A stretch of 64,000 bases of DNA, from assembly GCF_001039355.2 (NCBI RefSeq), contig NW_019776079.1, forward strand, positions 1,581,894 through 1,645,893. The letters are read 5' to 3'. Position numbers and translations under genes: made by a program. The notes under the pieces were generated by a model, which saw only the letters and a program-made list of their open reading frames with translations, made no database searches and was not told the origin of the DNA. Positions 57,555-64,000 of the stretch are shown here, in pieces. This DNA comes from Lingula anatina. Taxonomy: Eukaryota > Brachiopoda > Lingulata > Lingulida > Lingulidae. The first letter of the stretch is position 1; each line of letters opens with the position of its first letter.

Positions 57555-58042
57555 TACTGGGGTTTTTTAAGTAAAGCCATGAAATGTATAATTGTTGTTT
57601 TGCTCATAACTTCAGTTGTTATGGAGAACATTGAAAAATGCAATATTGAATTAGCATGCTTTCTGATTATTTATTTTTCAAAGAATATTATTTCTGTCCA
57701 TTATGGACATAAACGTACACTTATATTCAGCAAAAAATTTTCATTAAGCTGACCATTTCATTATTTGAACAGAATTTTGTTTTCGATGAATTGGAATTGA
57801 AAAGTGGTGCTTAATGTAATTTTGAAAATTATTTGCAATATATGCTTGTTTTAATCCCAGCATTCCATATGTTCAAAATGAAATGGTGCTATACTCACCT
57901 ATTTATTTCCATTTATTGAAAAAATTATTCTAATACGCTTAACACCATATAATACAACCAATTTTGCTATGAATGTTGATGGGCTACTTTGTTGTACTAC
58001 ATTATATCTTATATAAGACTGGTGCCTGCTATGAAAGCTAAG

Positions 58043-58048
58043 AATAAA
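58043..58048 (+). terminator. Codanin-1 polyadenylation signal
   Basis: AATAAA lies about 490 bp after the stop, 330 bp before the end of the convergent gene's coding region. Confidence 0.5.
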
Positions 58049-58377
58049 AAGAGTTTACAATATGAAGGATTTGTTTTTTTTTTTTTTCTGAAATGTGCTT
58101 GTTTATCTTGCAAACTTTCTCTTGTCGGCTGGACCTACTTCCCTGGAGTGTGTTAAGCATGTCTGATCCGAAAATTGGTACATAGTTTTTGCAGCTGAGA
58201 CAGTACATATGCCTTATTTCATTGAATATAAATTTCTCGAAATTGTCTTTTGACGAAAAGATCTGGATATTTATGGTTACAGTCACAACCAATTAAAAGT
58301 GAGAAATGTTCCCTTCCACTCTCTATATACTGTATATTTGGATACACTATTTTAAAGGTGCAATAGTAAAAATGTCT

Positions 58378-60002
58378 TTAGCACTCATAAGAGTAGTATA
58401 TATCTCTGTATTCCTCACATACTTTGCGTTTTTGAATTGCTCCCTTTTTTGCCTGTGCTGAAGAAAATTGTAAAAGGGGCAGATTTTTCTTTTGGTGCAG
58501 CACCTTGGTGGCATGGTCTGACTGGACCTATAACATCAAACATATAAACAAATGTAAGTATTACAACACACAGAAAATATGATAAGATTATGAAATGGAC
58601 AATTGTATTTGTTAAGGGCACTTGTTAAATAAAAAAAAAAACTTCTTCAGAGCATTGATCAACTAATTTAAGAAATCCTGTTGAAATTAAAACAAATATG
58701 GATAGACCCTGTAGACCATGATATTAATATTTTCAAAGTAAAATAATTTACATTTCCAGCAAAACTATTCTCAAGCATCTGATGGAAATCCTTTGTCTCC
58801 ACTTCAAAAATGTATCCCTCTTCTATTTGACTTGATGTTGTAGCGCCTCTTGCAAATAACCTCTGTACACTTTCCCTGAAGAAGAAAATTGGGCTTTGGT
58901 TAAAAGATGGTTCAGTCATCCTAAATAGTCCATTTTTTCCTTTTTGATAGCTTCTACTAGTGCACCAAATAGATACTTGAATAAAAACAATGCATGTTAT
59001 ATGCCTTATTTGGCTTAAACAAACATTTAAGAAAAAAAAAACAGATTATGTGGGTTGAAAAGATAAAGGTTGTTTCAAAGTATTGGATGATTTGTTTAGT
59101 TAATAAACTTGACATGGTCCATAGAGCCTGACTATTTGAAAGAGCAGGAAAAGTGTCTCAAATGGACCATGGTACCGCTTGGTTTGCTACTTACAGGTGC
59201 TCTCTGGCCTCTGCACATTGGCCTGCCTGGGCCATGGCGGCAGAACGCTGCACTGCAGCCACTCCTCGCACTGCTACATTGACATTCTGAAATGATGAAT
59301 GTATAAGAGTGAGTTTATTATAAATGCTAAGCACTTTAGTTCTGAAATTAAATCTATATGTTTGTTCAGAGTAACACTAATAATATTTTTGTAGGGTTAT
59401 GTTCAAAAGAACAGCTATAGAAATAATTACAAAATCCAAAAGTCATTCTTACAGGTAATTTTATTTTTTATCTGCTTTATTCTAAAAAGATGTTACCTTT
59501 TCCATTTCTTCTCGTTTACTGGTTACTTTATGCATCTTTCTCATGACTCTTAAACACTTCGTGCCATCAGGTTTGGTGTACTTGATTTGGACCTAGAATA
59601 TTTTTACAATGAAAATATCAGGACTCCTGGCTTGCAAAGATATGGTAATATAATTATAAGAACATAAGCACTTTCTCTTATAGAACAAATTTTAAAACAA
59701 AGTAGATAGGAGTATAATTAAGGTGTCATATGAAAGTCATAAAACAGAGAAGTCCCAAAACAGACATGGTGAACTAAGACTTTTCAAAGAATGACTGCGA
59801 GTTGAAAAAACTGGATGTTTGTTAGCACCCTTCTGGTACTTACATGTAATCCCTAACTCAAGTAAAGTGAGCAGTTGGACTGAGTAAATTGATAAAGATC
59901 GTTAACCCTGATGTTTCACTGGATTCAATCTATCTATACTCCCTAGGTTTAATCTTTAAATGGTTTCAGTTTATCCGTTCCTCTTTTAGGCCTACATTTT
60001 GG

Positions 60003-60044
<42 letters not shown>

Positions 60045-63000
60045 GGAATGGGAGCTGATCCATATTGAGAGGCTTGTTGTCATCTCTGGCCTTGAAGCTG
60101 TATGTCAAGTCCATTGCCTTAGTGACATTCCCTATGTCCTGCACCCACATGTTTTCATCCTTAAAAAATAAGATATCAATTAAATCTTTAACAGTACATA
60201 AAATGTGTTACACAAAAATATCTAGTTGATAATTTAAATGTATGCATTTTTTAAAATACATGTCATTAAATATTTACCTTGTCCTCAAACTTCAAAGATG
60301 GATGCAAAGCAAATGCCACTTCTACATCTGTTGCAACAACGGGATTCTGGTAGATTAATCTCAGTTGCCTTGACAACTCGTGTGGTTTTAGTATGTTGAC
60401 AGTTCCTCCCGAGGCTGCAACACATTGGCTGACCCCATGCATCCCACTGCTCTCCCCCTCCGTCCCAATGATGGAAATGGTAGCACACATGTTTCTAGCT
60501 AATGACCCAATCTAAATGTTCAAAATTAAAAACTGTGACTTAAGTGTCAGTGTATATGATTGGTTGGATCAGTTGCTACTTCGTATCCTACCCACTTTTT
60601 AATTAACTTAGAAAGTAAAATGATTAAACTATATTCTTTAACTGAGGGTTCAACCATGGTATAAAACACAATAAAAGAGAATATACATTCTGGTTTTTCC
60701 CTTAAGAAGCTAGACATCCTGCCGTTAAAATGATTTCAAAAGGATGGTGTTAAAATAGATTATTCAAATCCTTGATAAGCCCTTACTGTGAAAAGATAAT
60801 ACCAGTGAAAGAAAAAATGCCAAGATATTTTTCAAAATGCCAAGATGTAATTCTGATTCCCAAATATCTTAAACAGAAATAAAACATATTTTACCTTGCC
60901 GTAAAATTCATCATCATAACCTTTGCAACCGACTCCAACATTAGGCTCTCCATCAGTACAAAGGATTATCTCAGATTTCCTGTCTTTGAACACCAGCCCA
61001 GTGGCCACTGCCAGAGCTGGTCCTAGGGCAGTGGCACCAGCTACCTTGAAATCCTGGATCATTGACTCTGCTGTACTGTAATAATCAATATAGTAATTAT
61101 ACTTGTGTATCATTTAACCAATTCTCACAAATATTTTTGTGAATGTCCAGCTACTGTACATGTGCTACTGCTTATAATAAGGATGACAGACAAAACTGTA
61201 TGCAAAAAAATTGCTCTGCAGATTTATTGTTTTAAATAGTTTTATGAATGTCCAACTGCTGTGCTACTGGTTATAAAAAGGATGAAAGAAGAAACAGTAT
61301 GCAAAAAATTACTCTACAGATCATTCATTTAGAATCATTTGTGAACATAAATCAGTATTGCCATAAATATTCATCATTTGGTTTCAATTGCTTCTCTGAC
61401 AACTCTACCCTTTGTGTGAAAGAGTGAGGCTACATTTTGTATGCATAACATTAATAAATACATTTTAAAAGCCTTTGTCACACACAAACACATACACACA
61501 AATCACCAACCTAAATGACTGGGAAATAGGATCCAGGTTCATTCCATTGGCCAAATTCATACCATATTCCACCAGCTCATCATAGCTGTTTAAATATGAA
61601 CTTGGTACCAAGTACTTATTCACTTCTCCCTTATTGAATAATATCACTGTAACCTCCCCACTGAAGATGATGAAGGCAACTGGTTTTTCTGGTTGATCCA
61701 TATTCAACATTTCCAGTTGTCTGGAGGGCAAAAAAGGCTCAGTTTAGGGTTCTTCTACATTAAACCTTATACTTTGTAACATCTTTTTTCTCATAATGTG
61801 CTTTTTTTTCAACTTTTCATATCCCACATAAAAGACATAAAACAAGTATGTTATGAATTGGCAAGCTGAGGGGGAAAAGTTTAAAGGAGGAAAAAAGATG
61901 TTACAGATTGCTACAAATACATGTATGACCCTTTCATTGTTTTTTATACTCAATATGTTAGTTGTTACTGAAAAGAAGTACATGAGGAGGAGAGATAATC
62001 CCCAGTTTTAATTTATACTACAGGTTTGTATTTTTTGCAACATTTATACTTTTAATAAAATGATTGTTGAATTAACACTAAGGCTGAGCTGGAAAATATT
62101 TGGAAACTGATAGGGTTTGCACAATAATCTATATAAAATAAACAAAATATGATTTGTACAGAACTCATAATTCACCTTTATTCTTTAACAAAAGATTTAA
62201 ATTAGACCCTGCAAAGATGCTCTTAGAGGTACTAATCTTTCCTACCTTATAAAATTTGTCTTGTAAATTTCCAGTGGTCTAAATGAATTAGGCAAAACAA
62301 GCTGACTCTGAACATAACAACTCAAAGACAATTTAAGAGGATTTTACAACCTACTTTATAGTCTTTTTAAATGATTGCCATCGAATTCAAATACTCAGAA
62401 GTTCACCTTATTGCTGCAATCTTCACACATTCCAGCCTGGAGATATAGAGGGAGCCACTTGAGCCAGCATTTTTCTGCTTTAGGTTTTTCCACTCAGCTG
62501 AAATAAATAAAAAAATAAACATAAAGGTGGAGATAGAAAAATATGAAATGTCTTCTAGGTAAGTTTGGGAAATGTAAAAAAAACAGTTTTAAACATTTTT
62601 ATCATATTAAACATTCAATCAAAAAGTATTTAAACAATAAGTGCCAGGTGATTAAGCCTTCCATATAAAATTAACGATTCACTTTATTTTTCAGGTGGTT
62701 TAGACTATGATAAAGGTGCACTGTAACACATCTGACAAATTATTCCATTTTCACCTTGTAATGCAGGCACAGGTGTAGTGCTTCCCATAGATCCACTGAT
62801 ATCAAAACAATACACCACTATTCCAGGTAAAGTAATTTTCTTCTCCGGCAAGTCCTCATTATCTGTGCTGGGTTTTGTTGGCGGAGAAAGTATGTAGTCA
62901 ACAGTGTCACTGCTGGGGAGAGCCTTCTGGTTCATGTCAATGTTCTTGTTTTCAGTGCCACAGAATTCACTGAATAAAAAATAAAGTGTGACATGCTGAA

Positions 63001-63959
63001 TGCTTTAACTTTAAAAACATGCTGTTACCCTCTTTTCTCTCTCTGTGGTGGTTGCATAAGTAATGGTGTAAAATGTGTATTGAACAAGTTACTTTGAAAT
63101 ATGGTTCTGTGCTTATGCAGGTAAACTTTTAAACAAAAAGAAAGAATGAAAGAGAGTAAGATTAAACAATCAAATTAAAACTATGTACCAGACACATGTC
63201 ATTGTCCCATCGTCATTCTGTTCAACTGCAGATAAAGGAGACAGCACCACAGAGCATGTGCTGCACATCACTGGACTCCCCATCACTTGGTCTTCCTCCT
63301 CCTCAAGAGCCCCCAGGTGCAGTAACACCACATTGCAGTCAGCTCTTTGCTTGAAAACATTCTTTACTGGCTTCTTAGGTCTCTTCTTGATGGCACTGCC
63401 TTCAGAAAGATTATTGAGCTTTGTCTCTTTCTTAGTTGCTTTTTGACTTCCACAGCAATTTAACCACTTGAACATCTGAAACCTTGGACCTCTGTTCAGT
63501 CTTTTTCCTTGTGATTCATCAGCAGATCCTGTAAATTTTGATACATTTCTAACTACATTCTAAGCTTATGCTGTATCTTAATAAGAAATGCAAACTTGAC
63601 AATATTCACAATGATGACACTGAATGTATACAGAATGAATCATGAAAATAGAAACTCAAATAACTTTTTTTTATCTTTTCTTTTTCACTGAAACATGTTT
63701 TTTATGATTTAATATACAAGAATAACAAATAAAATCATATAATACATTTCTTTGTTATCTTTAGTTACAAAGATTTGGTGAAATTGTTTTATGCATGATG
63801 TAAAGCTGTACTTGTCTCTATTTCCTCTAGTCCATCTATATTGACCATTTTTCTGTAGGAGTCCTCTATAGTCGGGTCATAACTCTCCACAAACATGTCT
63901 GTTGTGTAACGCACAGTGAGGGAAGACTTGCCCACGCCCCCACTCCCCAGTACAACAAC
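58378..63959 (-). CDS. Circularly permuted Ras protein 1-like (cpRAS1), 5' end outside window
   Basis: Twelve exons on the minus strand join in phase: 63812-63959, 63189-63528, 62755-62969, 62407-62497, 61511-61720, 60895-61075, 60278-60511, 60043-60159, 59497-59592, 59195-59286, 58752-58875 and 58378-58527, giving ~665 residues. The first exon is the N-terminal half of a Ras fold: P-loop [18 protein letters not shown] and the switch I motif [11 protein letters not shown]. There is no G3 DTAG after it. The chain instead runs through a basic linker to paired cysteines (MCSTC, CEFCG) like a Sec23/24 zinc finger. A vWA fold follows with the MIDAS motif DISGSM and later [10 protein letters not shown]. 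This order (G1-G2 last) is that of cpRAS proteins, where G3-G5 precede G1. The missing half should lie beyond 64000. The molecular role of cpRAS1 is not established. Confidence 0.85.
60003..60042. repeat. (AC)n microsatellite forming a splice donor
   Basis: About twenty AC units directly abut the exon at 60043-60159. On the coding strand the intron therefore starts CAG|gtgtgtgtgt. No other donor is available in frame nearby. Confidence 0.8.
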
Positions 63960-64000
63960 CTTGAAAATAATGGGAACTTTTTGTGAAAAAAGAACCAAAA

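Noticed and set aside
63789-63998. Ordinary Ras/Rap small GTPase gene
   Set aside because: The P-loop/switch I exon is not followed by a DTAG exon in the window. The next in-phase exon leads to a zinc finger and vWA domain, as in cpRAS proteins.
1-64000. tRNA genes, CRISPR arrays and bacterial-type operons
   Set aside because: No tRNA A/B-box pair, no regularly spaced identical repeats and no prokaryotic gene organisation were seen; the window is intron-rich eukaryotic DNA.

Overview
This is a stretch of an AT-rich eukaryotic nuclear genome, most likely from a bilaterian marine invertebrate. Genes are split into short exons with GT-AG introns. Introns and spacers carry microsatellites, MITEs and broken retroelements. 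The recognisable genes (RYBP/YAF2, CDPF1, caveolin, codanin-1, circularly permuted Ras, sushi-domain receptors) are animal genes. A mollusc or other lophotrochozoan fits well, but the sequence alone does not fix the phylum. Three single-N positions (4385, 24916, 52271) are contig joins, and each sits at an anomaly.

Layout. 1-9786: 3' part of RYBP/YAF2 (+) inside a ~3.3 kb duplication that doubles its zinc-finger exon. 9787-14280: a 22/66-bp minisatellite, a TTAA-flanked MITE and a U2 snRNA-like fragment. 14.3-26.7 kb: mostly noncoding, with a few orphan exon candidates on the minus strand and an exact 1288-bp duplication at the second N. 27765-29370: CDPF1 (-). 30235-33491: a caveolin gene (+) with two alternative first exons, divergent from CDPF1.

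34.0-51.6 kb is the most interesting part. Two head-to-head paralogous type I membrane receptors lie here (gene A, 34958-41980 minus; gene B, 45476-51576 plus). Both are built as signal peptide, PAN/apple-like domain, EGF-like domain, sushi/CCP domains, transmembrane segment and cytoplasmic tail. Ectodomain, exon phases and transmembrane exon match exon for exon, but the tails differ completely. Gene A has an extra N-terminal CCP, which in gene B is a dead exon remnant. Gene B has duplicated another CCP exon. Gene A's tail region is a tandem array of tyrosine-rich modules broken by a shared +1 frame offset, and one whole module has been copied into a nearby MITE.

53303-57554: the C-terminal half of codanin-1 (+); its 5' half is absent, and the join at 52271 lies just upstream. 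58378-63959: most of a circularly permuted Ras protein (cpRAS1-like) on the minus strand, convergent with codanin-1. Its G1/G2 half of Ras runs directly into a Sec23/24-like zinc finger and a vWA domain. No operon logic is expected here; the functionally linked set is the receptor pair.
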